Part shown: piece by piece, positions 18,226-26,849 of the stretch
Layout of the letters: each line of letters opens with the position of its first letter
Numbering within the stretch: the first letter of the stretch is position 1
IMG/VR virus record: IMGVR_UViG_3300009177_000029
Span: 41,064-105,063 of that record
Length of the DNA stretch: 64,000 nt
Origin: a virus
Strand: one strand, 5' to 3'
Made by a program: the position numbers and the translations under genes
Notes under the pieces: model-generated
Told to the model about the DNA's origin: nothing
Databases searched by the model: none
The model's input: only the letters and a program-made list of their open reading frames with translations

Positions 18226-19667
18226 TATCCGACCCTTGTTGTAGGAGACACGGCTGCGGGGATTGCAGCAGCCAATGCGTTCGCTGCGGTGGTAAGTGCT
18301 GCGGCGTATGCAGCTTCAACGGTTGCAAGCGATTGAGCTGCGGCAACTGCGGCAGCGAATGCGGCTACAGCCGCCTGTAGGGCTGTTCCACCGACTGCAC
18401 CACCAAGTGAACCAGTACCGATGTTAACACCGCCTGGTGTCGTGCTAATCGAGCCTGGGCCGCCAGAGACACCGCCAGAGCTGATGCTGAGTTGGGAACC
18501 AGACAGAGAAAGCACACCAGTTGAGCTAACAGTCAGATCCGCCATGCTGTTGATAGTAGCTTGGCCTGTGACCTGTACGTTCAACGTGGTTCGTGCTGTG
18601 ATGGAAGTCTGCCCTGTTACAGTAACATCGAGGTTCTGAGTAACATCCGCGGAGAGACCACCGTCTGTAGACACCGACATGTCACCAGATACGTCCAGCG
18701 TCAAATCCTGTCCAACAGTAAGTGTAGTCTCTTCGTCGCTAGTTAGCAAGATCCTCTTCTTGCTGTTGAGCTTGATTTCGTCAGAGACGGTAAGGAATGC
18801 GCGTTCTTTCGTCAACTTGACGTAGGTATTATCTTTGGTACCATTTGACGTGTTGCTACCACCTGGGTTCGTCTGTGGCAACTGGTCATCTTGGACGTCT
18901 TCGACACCGATACCGTCTTCCTGTTCATTGAAGTCCAACTCAAAGCTTTGTGATGGCTTGACCCAGATTTTGTAAGATCCTCCGTTATCTGCGTCAGTAG
19001 ATCGAGGAAACCTACCTTCTTGTGGGGACAAGTCTGATCCGAACGACAAGTTAGAGTTCGCCCTCGTCGTAGACAGGTAAACGTGACCCTGCTTCGTGAT
19101 TACCCATTCCACGCCATTGATGCGCTGGAAGAAGCGACCATCCTGCAAAAGTGTAGGACTCTGACCTGCGGCGTTTGGATTGCTGTGGCCGCTAGTAAGC
19201 GGATCCATTGGGTTATGTGGATGTGGCCACCAACGCACGATGTACGGCATGTCAATAGAACCACCAAGGAAACCCACGACACACCAGTCTCCATCCAAGT
19301 CATACGGATTGATATGGTTTAGCTGGTTGTTGTAGTTCTCTCCGGTCACCAAAGAACTGCATCCGCGTGGCAAGTTCTCCGCGTAGTTATCCAATCCTGT
19401 GTGACTGTCCGGCGTGATGATAACATTCTGTACGGGGAAATGCGTACCACGACCGTCCTGAATGATCAAAACAGTGCACGTATGCATGTACCCACGACGG
19501 TCTTCACGCTGATACGACGAACGGTTTCTCTCATCGTTTGCAGGCGTTACGTCCAAGACAACACCAAGCATAGTCCTCGTCAGGTTGAGCCCAACGTAGT
19601 CCTGCTGTCTTGCAGTCATGCTTTGCTGCACCGGCAAGCCCGTGCTGTCAATGATGCGGTCGTTCAT
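18225..19667 (-). CDS. baseplate central spike (gp5/VgrG-like)
   Basis: 480 residues. An N-terminal OB-fold-like part (GVVLDVTPAN, then a conserved DGDWCVVGFLGG segment) is followed by a region around residues 290-420. There, strands of the form LTVSSTGxLSLSG and ITARTTLNVQVTG repeat about every 16 residues, as in the triple beta-helix of gp5 spikes. A Gly/Ala-rich C-terminus follows. No lysozyme domain is inserted. It sits between the hub protein and the gp25-like protein, the standard place for the membrane-puncturing spike. AGGA lies before the ATG. Confidence 0.85.
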   Translation of the reverse strand: MNDRIIDSTGLPVQQSMTARQQDYVGLNLTRTMLGVVLDVTPANDERNRSSYQREDRRGYMHTCTVLIIQDGRGTHFPVQNVIITPDSHTGLDNYAENLPRGCSSLVTGENYNNQLNHINPYDLDGDWCVVGFLGGSIDMPYIVRWWPHPHNPMDPLTSGHSNPNAAGQSPTLLQDGRFFQRINGVEWVITKQGHVYLSTTRANSNLSFGSDLSPQEGRFPRSTDADNGGSYKIWVKPSQSFELDFNEQEDGIGVEDVQDDQLPQTNPGGSNTSNGTKDNTYVKLTKERAFLTVSDEIKLNSKKRILLTSDEETTLTVGQDLTLDVSGDMSVSTDGGLSADVTQNLDVTVTGQTSITARTTLNVQVTGQATINSMADLTVSSTGVLSLSGSQLSISSGGVSGGPGSISTTPGGVNIGTGSLGGAVGGTALQAAVAAFAAAVAAAQSLATVEAAYAAALTTAANALAAAIPAAVSPTTRVG

Positions 19668-22600
19668 GCTAGTCCTGTTGTTGGTGAACCAAAGGAATCA
19701 AATGCCTCGGAAAGTGCAGAGCTGTCGATACCACCCTGTGGATTGGTCTGTACTGCGGATGTTGTAGAACCTGCACCAGTCAGTGTTGGATCTCCAATCG
19801 AATCCACACCTTGTGCCAAGTCCAAAGAAGACTGCGAAACGGACGCTAGAATCTGTTCGTTGTACTTGTCCTTCAAAGTACCGTTCTGATCTGCTGTATC
19901 CACCGTGTTGAACACTTCACTTGTACGTTGAGCCAAGGTCAACGCTGCGCCACTCTGACGTTCTAGCTTCGTAGCTCTACGCACAGAGATAGGGTCTGGA
20001 ACGATGAAGTACGTAGCCAAACGTGAACCAGTCTGACGCTGTGTTCCGGTAGGATCGAAGCCATTGATGAACGGCAACACGTACGACGGATACGGGTTGC
20101 TTGGCTGTCCACGAGTAACATGCAACGTCGTAGTCATCGGCTTGAGAATCTGCCAGTTGTGAGAAACACCTTCTACATAGAACGAGAGGTTGCGATCTAC
20201 CAAATCTAGACGATACCCAACACGAATCTCTGGCGCTCCGCGCATGTCGATCGTACCTGAAATGTACTCAAGGTTGTGTTGGTACCAGTGGTCATTGAGC
20301 AAGGCCCAACGAGCAATCTGACGACGAGTAGATGGTGTATCTACGTGGCCGACGACAACTTGCGTTGTCTCAGTGTCTACAGCAGTGTCAGCCTGGACAG
20401 GCGTAGATACTGGCGGTGTTTCTGCGGTAGGCACAAGTTCGTCTGCATCACCGTCATACGCACCATCTGTTCCCAAACTAGTAGCAGGGTCAGTAGACGT
20501 CGCTACTGTGTCTGGGTCTGCGGTATCACGTGACGTGTGAGTTGTGAGACCCCAACCGGCAAGCACGTCTACCGGATTCTGGCTCACAGAACGGCTTGAG
20601 TCTGGAAGTCCTGGCTGTGATGCGGACACTTGTGTTGTACCACCCGCCGGCGTAGAAGCGGGCGCCCAACCACCGTTGGAAGCAAGCTGTGTGTTCGTCG
20701 TCAACACGTCTGGTGTAAGACGCTGGTTCATCGAAGGATAGACGCGAGGATTGCTAGGCTGCTTCTTCAACGTCTCGAAGTGCAAGTGAGGCGCCATGCT
20801 ACGGTCCACGAAACCAGTGCAACCAACTTCACCAATCTTGTCTCCAGCATGCACACGCTGACGGACGTAGGTTCCATCCGAGCGCAACTCTCGTGCCATA
20901 CGCGTACGCGCGTTCTCACTAGTACCCTGTACGAAGCGAGGTTCGATTGCACGCAAGTGAGCGTACAACGTGAACATAGCACCGTCTTGAATCGTACCCT
21001 CATCGGAAGCTGGGCTATCTCCATCATGGTAGATGATGACAGTTCCACCGTAACCGTTGAATCCAGGCGTTGGTGCTCCACGACCACTTGCCAAATCAAC
21101 GTTACGAGCTGGCGAAGCACATACTACCCAACCATCACGCACAGCGTACACAGGTGTGCCAACAGGTGCTGCAAAGTCCGCGCCATTGTGGAATCGCCAA
21201 ATGTTGTTTCCGCGAGGCACAATGTCCTGCTGATTGAATGGACGGAACGGCGTCAATACCGTGGGGTTTGCACGATCAAGAGCGTAAGGACGATTACGGT
21301 AACCGTAGTTACTGGAAATGAATCCTTGCGTGTAGTGACCATCTGGACCCACCACCTCATCGATTGGCAAACGTGTGGTGCCGGATACGGCTGGTGGAGC
21401 TGGTGCTTCGTCCTGAGTCGTGTCCGCAGGTTGTGGCTGCGGTTGTGTACGGTTCACGGTTTCTAGTGTGAATCGACCAAAGCGCGTCTGTAGAGAACGC
21501 ACGCGCAAACCGTGACGCACGATGTGAATAGGTGTGATGATCGGAAGCAAGTCCTGCATGAAGAAGCGTGCATCCTCACCAAGAACTGCGTCTGAGTAGA
21601 ACTCGAACAAGTTGTAGTGGTCTGCATCACTGCGTGTGAACTTACTGGATGAGATCTCATTGTCATGAACTACAGCAACATCCAAGTGCTTTGGACCTAC
21701 CTTCGTAGGCATTGCTCCGGACAAGTCTTCTACGTTCATGTTCGGAACGTAGACCACATGACGCCCTGGAATGTTTGGCTGGTCGCTGTAGATAGCACCG
21801 AAGTAAATGAGTCCGAGAGTTTCTTGAGCAGCTTCGGTGGCCCCTGAGGTGGCACGAACAGTCAACGAAATATCAGACGCGTCCAAGCGGTCGATGCTTG
21901 AGAATGGGTACTCACGCATGATGATCGCTGGTGCATACTGGATACCGTTGTTTGTATCGTCATCTGCGATGTTGCCTTCGATTTCATCGTGGTCACGACT
22001 GAAATCTGTGCCTGCTGTCAAACCACCATCACGAGAGATTGGACGCAAGTCAAAGAACAACTCGTTCACAACTTCATTAGACATGAAGTTCAAGAAGCTC
22101 ATGACGTTACCCTGACGCTCCCAAACCGGAGCACCCGCAGTGTACCCGTCAATGGCGGTACGTTCCACGAAAGTGAATACATCAAGAACGTCCAACAAAG
22201 ATGGTGGGTAACCAGTCAACGTCGTGTTGAGGATGTTGTACGCTTCCACGCCACGTTCACGGCCACCAACTGTGCTCTCCTCACCAATACCCGATCCTGT
22301 CGAACCAAGGATGCCAGTTGCGGCTTCACGCAGTCTGTCACGCTCTGACTGCTGCACAGCGTCTGCTGAGGTGTCATCTGGCGACGTGAGAGTCGTCACA
22401 TCCGTAGACAGTCCACGATCTTGGCGTAGCTGCTCAAGGAAGTTGGCATACCCGTTCGCTTGTAGAATCTGCTGACGAGCATCCGAGCTGAGACGATTGA
22501 GGATGAAGTCTGCACGTTGCTGCCTAATACGGTCAGCAAGGCGTGGGTTGTAGCTGGTAGGCAACAAGAACTGTGTGCCAAAGCCCATCAACAGTAGCAT

Positions 22601-23131
22601 GATGTTGATGACCAAATCAGCAGGATTGCCGTTCATTGCAACACCACGCGTCATCAATCCCAAACCACCGATGTTTGGAGTGCCAATGAACCCACCGTTG
22701 AAATCCGCACGAGACGCCACGTGTGGGTTGAAGTAAATCTGTGTCTTCTCTACGGCCTTCTGGAAATCCGAACAGGTAAGTGAGTAGACTGTTAGCGGCA
22801 CGCCATTGGCATCCACGCTGTAAGACTCTTCAATACTGTCCACGAAGCCGTAGAACAAGCGCGTCCAGCCTTGGCCGTCACCGCGATTGACATAGAAGTT
22901 GATGTGGTCGTTCGGGTAAATCAGGTTCAACCAGTTACGTTCGGCAGTCAATCCAAGCTGTAGTGAACCTACAGACTTGAGCATCTTGTTCGTGCCGAAG
23001 CGTACAATCGAGTTGGAGATATCGATTGGGTTGTTTGAGTTGTGAGAATGTACCACGACCTTGACAGTCGTACGATAGCGACGAATGCCGTCAGGCCCAA
23101 CTTCACGACTCAAAACTGTGACAGCACTCAA
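19664..23131 (-). CDS. tail hub protein with M23 peptidase (tail lysin)
   Basis: 1155 residues. The N-terminal 550 residues resemble a late-control-D/gp27-type hub. An M23 metallopeptidase domain lies at about residues 640-790: HNGADFAAPVGTPVYAV carries the HxxxD zinc site and PHLHFE the HxH site, with LYAHL between. The C-terminal part again looks hub-like (VGYRLDLVDRNLSFYVEGVS). The peptidase would cut peptidoglycan cross-links as the tube passes. No ATG is available near the N-terminus; a TTG start is supported by GGAGG seven bases upstream and overlaps the tape-measure stop as TTGA. Confidence 0.88.
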   Translation of the reverse strand: MSAVTVLSREVGPDGIRRYRTTVKVVVHSHNSNNPIDISNSIVRFGTNKMLKSVGSLQLGLTAERNWLNLIYPNDHINFYVNRGDGQGWTRLFYGFVDSIEESYSVDANGVPLTVYSLTCSDFQKAVEKTQIYFNPHVASRADFNGGFIGTPNIGGLGLMTRGVAMNGNPADLVINIMLLLMGFGTQFLLPTSYNPRLADRIRQQRADFILNRLSSDARQQILQANGYANFLEQLRQDRGLSTDVTTLTSPDDTSADAVQQSERDRLREAATGILGSTGSGIGEESTVGGRERGVEAYNILNTTLTGYPPSLLDVLDVFTFVERTAIDGYTAGAPVWERQGNVMSFLNFMSNEVVNELFFDLRPISRDGGLTAGTDFSRDHDEIEGNIADDDTNNGIQYAPAIIMREYPFSSIDRLDASDISLTVRATSGATEAAQETLGLIYFGAIYSDQPNIPGRHVVYVPNMNVEDLSGAMPTKVGPKHLDVAVVHDNEISSSKFTRSDADHYNLFEFYSDAVLGEDARFFMQDLLPIITPIHIVRHGLRVRSLQTRFGRFTLETVNRTQPQPQPADTTQDEAPAPPAVSGTTRLPIDEVVGPDGHYTQGFISSNYGYRNRPYALDRANPTVLTPFRPFNQQDIVPRGNNIWRFHNGADFAAPVGTPVYAVRDGWVVCASPARNVDLASGRGAPTPGFNGYGGTVIIYHDGDSPASDEGTIQDGAMFTLYAHLRAIEPRFVQGTSENARTRMARELRSDGTYVRQRVHAGDKIGEVGCTGFVDRSMAPHLHFETLKKQPSNPRVYPSMNQRLTPDVLTTNTQLASNGGWAPASTPAGGTTQVSASQPGLPDSSRSVSQNPVDVLAGWGLTTHTSRDTADPDTVATSTDPATSLGTDGAYDGDADELVPTAETPPVSTPVQADTAVDTETTQVVVGHVDTPSTRRQIARWALLNDHWYQHNLEYISGTIDMRGAPEIRVGYRLDLVDRNLSFYVEGVSHNWQILKPMTTTLHVTRGQPSNPYPSYVLPFINGFDPTGTQRQTGSRLATYFIVPDPISVRRATKLERQSGAALTLAQRTSEVFNTVDTADQNGTLKDKYNEQILASVSQSSLDLAQGVDSIGDPTLTGAGSTTSAVQTNPQGGIDSSALSEAFDSFGSPTTGLA

Positions 23132-25233
23132 GGAGAACCTCCGGTTGCATCCACACGACCACGAGCACCGGGTGGGATTGCAATACCCAAACCTGTCATT
23201 GCGGCAATCAACTCACGACGAGTGTGAATGTCCTCAGGGTTGATTTCAGAACCACGACCCATCTGGTCTGCCAAGCGGTCAAGAAGCGCGACGGCACGTG
23301 CCAAGTCTTGCTGAGACTGTGCCACAGCGCGGTCAGCATCGGACATAGCACTGACACCTGGGATGGTGTTGACAAGAGCAGTTGCGATTTCATTCGCGAT
23401 TGCGCTTGGACTATCAGCAGACTGCTGCTGTAGTTGTGATGCTTGTACGAGACCTACGATAGCCTCGCTGAGTTCATCATTCGTATACGAGCCACCTCTA
23501 GAAGCACGACTGTAGACGGTAGAACCCGCACCTTCCAGAGACCATGCTTCCTTACGCATGTCCATTGACTCACGCATTGACGTAGTCCCAGCAGTCGTGA
23601 ACCCAGCAGGATCTTCCAAGAAGTGAACCAAGTTCTCAATAGCCGGTTCCAGCATCTTCATGGTCGAATCCACACCCTCAAGTGTCTTCTGCACCAAGGG
23701 CATAGTCGTCATGAGGTAGCGGTGCATCATGTCTTGCATGTCTTCCACTGCTGCTGCATACGACTCACCACGTGTGATGTCCTTCACTTGAACATCCGCT
23801 GCGCGCTTGGATGCGCCCAAGAAACCCTTCATATTGTCATCGATGCTCTTGAGTACGTCAAGTTCGGTTGCAGTGCTGGACTGTAGTAGCTGGTCTACCT
23901 TCTCTTGATCACCCTTGTCAAAGGCATCACGAATCTTCTCCAAGTAGTCCAGAGAGATTCCGGTCACCTTATCCAAGTACAAGTTGGCTTCCTGCTTCGA
24001 ACCGTTGATGCGGTCTGCATTGTCGATCATCTGCTTGATGAGACTTGCACCACCTGTGCCCGAAAGACCTAGCTCTTGCTGCTTAGTAGCTTCGTAGTAG
24101 CTCGCACCGCCGCCAGCCTTACCAAAGCCTAGTGTGTTCAAGATGAACGCACGGCCTTCCTCACCGCCACCAGGTCCCTTGATAGCTGCGTCGAACTTGT
24201 TAGCGATGGCTGCACCGCGAGCACCCTGCAAACCTGCAATGCCACTCTGACCAAACAAGGACAAGATTTGTGCCATTGGCAAGCCGTTGACTGCTCCACC
24301 AGAAACACCACCCGCACCCTGCACGAAGGACTTAACACCCTCAAGGTATTCAGGCAATGTGGACGCATCTACGCCACCCTTCACAGCAGCTTGCAAGATC
24401 TTCTGGAAGTCCTTGAAGCCCTTCTCTCCGAAGCCACCGCCACCACGACGCAACTCACCGAACATGCCAGACACTTCGCCAGTGTCTAGTCCTAGGACAC
24501 GCGCTGCGGTCATGCCACGTTCTGCGTCTCCACCGTTTCCGGTTGATCGGCTAAACTGTCGTACAGCCTGTAGTGTCTCTTCTGGTGAGTAACCAAGCTG
24601 TGTCATCTTGTTACGTGCAAGGTCGTTCACACCCGGTTGAGTCAAGCCTGCACCAAATGGTGCTCCCTTGTTCAATCCCGAGAGACCGCCCATGGCACGC
24701 ATGTACGTGAAGTACGCCTGGTAGTCGCTTGAGACGGCCGCGAATGGCATCGTAGCGAGGGCAGCCAAACCACCACCCGCCATACCGATGCCTGCCCTCA
24801 GACCGCCTCCTAGAGCCGAGCCGGCACGTGCGCGCCAGTTTGGCTGATTGCGACCGCCATTGGAAAAGCCCATGGCACGATTGAAACCACCGCCGAAAGT
24901 ATAGCGACCCTTTGGGTCACCACCACGTCCACCGCCTCGCCCACCAGCAGCAAGCCGATTCTGTTCGCTCATGAGCTTGTTCTGACGTTCCAAGAGCTTG
25001 TTCTTGCGTTCAATCTCTCGGTTCTGCTTCTTTAGCTCATCCGTAACCTTCTTGGTGTTAGCAGGGCCGCCCACCTGATTCTGCTGCTTCTGGACCTTGA
25101 GGGCGTTTGTCATCGCCTTCTTGTTGTCCGCAGTGAGCTTGTGCGCATCACGGGCATACTTCTTCATGCCCGCTTCTGCGTCTTTACCCTGCCACTTACC
25201 AATGATATTTACGACGTGGTTAGTTTCTGACAT
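23128..25233 (-). CDS. tape measure protein
   Basis: About 701 residues. Begins with charged coiled-coil sequence (DELKKQNREIERKNKLLERQ), then a Gly/Arg-rich segment, then a hydrophobic helical region around residues 145-185 (GMAGGGLAALATMPFAAVSS). A long helical domain follows. It lies between tail chaperones and hub, the usual place. At roughly 1.5 angstrom per residue it would specify a tail tube of about 100 nm. The ATG at 25233 is given; an in-frame TTG at 25239 overlapping the upstream stop is also possible. Confidence 0.85.
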   Translation of the reverse strand: MSETNHVVNIIGKWQGKDAEAGMKKYARDAHKLTADNKKAMTNALKVQKQQNQVGGPANTKKVTDELKKQNREIERKNKLLERQNKLMSEQNRLAAGGRGGGRGGDPKGRYTFGGGFNRAMGFSNGGRNQPNWRARAGSALGGGLRAGIGMAGGGLAALATMPFAAVSSDYQAYFTYMRAMGGLSGLNKGAPFGAGLTQPGVNDLARNKMTQLGYSPEETLQAVRQFSRSTGNGGDAERGMTAARVLGLDTGEVSGMFGELRRGGGGFGEKGFKDFQKILQAAVKGGVDASTLPEYLEGVKSFVQGAGGVSGGAVNGLPMAQILSLFGQSGIAGLQGARGAAIANKFDAAIKGPGGGEEGRAFILNTLGFGKAGGGASYYEATKQQELGLSGTGGASLIKQMIDNADRINGSKQEANLYLDKVTGISLDYLEKIRDAFDKGDQEKVDQLLQSSTATELDVLKSIDDNMKGFLGASKRAADVQVKDITRGESYAAAVEDMQDMMHRYLMTTMPLVQKTLEGVDSTMKMLEPAIENLVHFLEDPAGFTTAGTTSMRESMDMRKEAWSLEGAGSTVYSRASRGGSYTNDELSEAIVGLVQASQLQQQSADSPSAIANEIATALVNTIPGVSAMSDADRAVAQSQQDLARAVALLDRLADQMGRGSEINPEDIHTRRELIAAMTGLGIAIPPGARGRVDATGGSP

Positions 25234-25235
25234 GA

Positions 25236-25760
25236 TCAATCGTCATCCAAATCGACACCAAACGTAGGCTTGTCGAACAGCTCTTCTAGCTGTCTTTGCT
25301 TCTCTGCTGAGAGGCCCTTGAAGCCTAGTGTCTTTGCGTCTTCGAGGTTACTGGTCTGTAGGATACGTGCCATCTTAGTGTTTGCATCCTTAATAGTCAT
25401 CCCCTGATATGGATCGCGGTCCTTCGCTCGCTGTCGCATCTTAGCCAAGCCTGCAAGAGACTCTTCCGTGAATGCTTCATTCAAGTCTGGGATTTCGCCA
25501 CGAGCAATCTGCTCTTCCCACTTGTCGACCATTTCGTCACCAGTTTCAGAGAACTGGATTTCGCCAGCTTCGTTACGGTGAGCTTCGATTGGACGCTTCT
25601 CATATGCGTCCACATAGAACTCGGTAACTAGATCAAACAGCGTTTGATCTAGGAAGAGTTCATGGTTCGAGGGAAGCTTGTACTTTTTCGACCACCACCG
25701 GGACAATGCTTCCAGCATGGTTGGTTTGCGGAACTGGCGACGTGCTTCCTCCTTCGCCAT
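25236..25760 (-). CDS. tail assembly chaperone, downstream (frameshifted) part
   Basis: Open frame overlapping the end of the upstream chaperone gene by about 100 bases. The ATG at 25760 has no good ribosome site, while its frame is reached from the upstream gene by a +1 (or -2) shift at a GAAAAAG run (25683-25689). The upstream frame reads GTC GAA AAA GTA and this one TCG AAA AAG TAC. Tail chaperone pairs before the tape measure commonly use programmed frameshifting, as with lambda G/GT. The protein part is acidic and helical, rich in Glu, Lys and Arg. Confidence 0.75.
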   Translation of the reverse strand: MAKEEARRQFRKPTMLEALSRWWSKKYKLPSNHELFLDQTLFDLVTEFYVDAYEKRPIEAHRNEAGEIQFSETGDEMVDKWEEQIARGEIPDLNEAFTEESLAGLAKMRQRAKDRDPYQGMTIKDANTKMARILQTSNLEDAKTLGFKGLSAEKQRQLEELFDKPTFGVDLDDD

Positions 25761-26142
25761 TGATTCCAGCGAGCGCTCTGTCAGATTGCCTACTGAGAAA
25801 CGTTTGCTCGAACTGCATCACCTCCTGGAACACGGTCACGATCAGACCTGTGTCCGTAACTACGTCGAGGTTCCACCATGCTGGTGCTTCCTTGATCGAT
25901 AGTTCTAGGTGAGCAATCATCGCGTTGTTCTCATCGGTGTCCTTGTCGATGCCACGACCCGGGTGAGCTGCATCGTAATGCATGCCTCCGTTGAGCTGTG
26001 CCTTGCGGACACCCATTGCTGCGATGTCACGAATCGAGAGCTTCTTGATCGTGAACTTGCCGAGGTATCGCGTCTCGTCCTGATCGGACTGATAGTCGAT
26101 ACTAAACACGTGAATATTCTTCTGCTTTGCTTTTGTCGTCAT
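25660..26142 (-). CDS. tail assembly chaperone, upstream product
   Basis: 160 residues from the ATG at 26142, which has a strong AAGGAG eight bases upstream; an in-frame GTG at 26151 lies too close to that site. The sequence (YLGKFTIKKLSIRDIAAMGV...WWNLDVVTDTGLIVTVFQEVM) has the look of small G-type tail chaperones. It would coat the tape measure protein before tube assembly. A fraction of ribosomes probably shift frame near residue 152 into the downstream frame. A terminator and a promoter-like sequence precede it, so it may start its own transcript. Confidence 0.8.
   Translation of the reverse strand: MTTKAKQKNIHVFSIDYQSDQDETRYLGKFTIKKLSIRDIAAMGVRKAQLNGGMHYDAAHPGRGIDKDTDENNAMIAHLELSIKEAPAWWNLDVVTDTGLIVTVFQEVMQFEQTFLSRQSDRALAGINGEGGSTSPVPQTNHAGSIVPVVVEKVQASLEP
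25683..25689 (-). other. putative ribosomal frameshift site (GAAAAAG)
   Basis: On the minus strand the upstream chaperone is read GTC GAA AAA GTA. After AAA, slippage of a Lys tRNA by +1 (onto AAG) or by -2 (onto AAA again) enters the frame of the downstream open frame. A perfect 8-bp hairpin with a 3-nt loop (GATCAAAC/GTTTGATC, 25631-25649) lies about 34 bases further on and could help pausing. The frame relation is seen directly; the shift itself is inferred. Confidence 0.5.
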
Positions 26143-26161
26143 CCCGAACACTCCTTAAACA

Positions 26162-26190
26162 TATGTACCACTCCTGGCACAAACTGTCAA
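26162..26190 (-). promoter_or_regulatory. promoter candidate upstream of tail chaperones
   Basis: Perfect TTGACA (26185-26190), a 17-bp spacer and TACATA (26162-26167) on the minus strand, in the 190-base gap after a terminator. The -10 box is only a partial match. The predicted start would leave a very short leader before AAGGAG. Confidence 0.4.
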
Positions 26191-26283
26191 GAAAGTACGG
26201 ATGGGTGGATGTCACCCAACTGTCACTTGACAGGAACCAGGACACACGCCAGGATCCTCCTGACGCTGATATCATGAGTGATC

Positions 26284-26324
26284 ACAAGAAAAGAGAAGGG
26301 ATCCAGTAGAACCAGATCCCTTCT
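26284..26324 (-). terminator. rho-independent terminator after the tail tube gene
   Basis: Perfect 10-bp stem (AGAAGGGATC/GATCCCTTCT) with an 11-nt loop at 26294-26324, followed on the minus strand by CTTTTCTTG. It lies just past the stop of the tail tube gene at 26340. Confidence 0.8.
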
Positions 26325-26339
26325 CCAATCATTCCTGGA

Positions 26340-26765
26340 TCAAGCAGGATTCTCGAACTCGTCGAGAACTCTGATGGACACGAAGGTCACGTTCTCTTGA
26401 ACGATACCACGAGCCGTCACATCCCACGAGTGACCTGCACAACGTACGCCCTGGAATAGCGCGACTGTTTGACGAGTCACGATATCCTGGATTGCCGCTT
26501 CTAGGTCACCAGAAGTGATGATCTCTTCCTGACGTGGAAGAATGCCGAGCTTCTTGAGCGAGTCACCAACGACACGGAAAACCTGTGCGTTGAGAGACGT
26601 GCGGTAAGCTACTGGCACGAACTCACGAACCTCAAGGAGCGCGAGTACGTCCACAGGCTCGTAGTCAATCATCTCTTCACCAGATACGCCTCCTGCGAAA
26701 GCGACTGGCACAGAGTTGATGAGGAACACTGCGCGTGCTCCTGAAAATGTCTTTGATGCAGCCAT
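26340..26765 (-). CDS. tail tube protein
   Basis: 141 residues, abundant-protein style with strong AAGGAG five bases before the ATG and flanked by terminators on both sides. The sequence (FSGARAVFLINSVPVAFAGG...EPVDVLALLEVREFVPVAYR) fits the gp19-like tube fold: an N-terminal strand, a long loop and a beta barrel. Placement between sheath and tail chaperones is standard for the tube subunit. Own terminator upstream and downstream suggests separate high-level expression. Confidence 0.8.
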   Translation of the reverse strand: MAASKTFSGARAVFLINSVPVAFAGGVSGEEMIDYEPVDVLALLEVREFVPVAYRTSLNAQVFRVVGDSLKKLGILPRQEEIITSGDLEAAIQDIVTRQTVALFQGVRCAGHSWDVTARGIVQENVTFVSIRVLDEFENPA

Positions 26766-26782
26766 AGGTTACTCCTTAGAGG

Positions 26783-26835
26783 AAAAGGTGGTGGGAGGGT
26801 AATCCGGAGGGGACGACGAAGACCACCCTCCCACC
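26783..26835 (-). terminator. rho-independent terminator between tail genes
   Basis: Perfect 11-bp stem GGTGGGAGGGT/ACCCTCCCACC (26790-26800 with 26825-26835), 24-nt loop, followed on the minus strand by ACCTTTTCC. It lies after the gene ending at 26850 and just before the ribosome site of the tube gene. Confidence 0.78.
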
Positions 26836-26849
26836 ATAGCCCAAGTATA

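Noticed and set aside
18225-23131. Lysozyme domain in the spike or hub
   Set aside because: No E-D-T triad or lysozyme pattern was seen; only the M23 zinc motifs are present.
26228-26257. Plus-strand promoter-like TTGACA-N17-CAGGAT
   Set aside because: It would drive RNA against all gene direction into a hairpin 40 bases on; no other plus-strand signal supports it. Kept only as a faint antisense RNA possibility.
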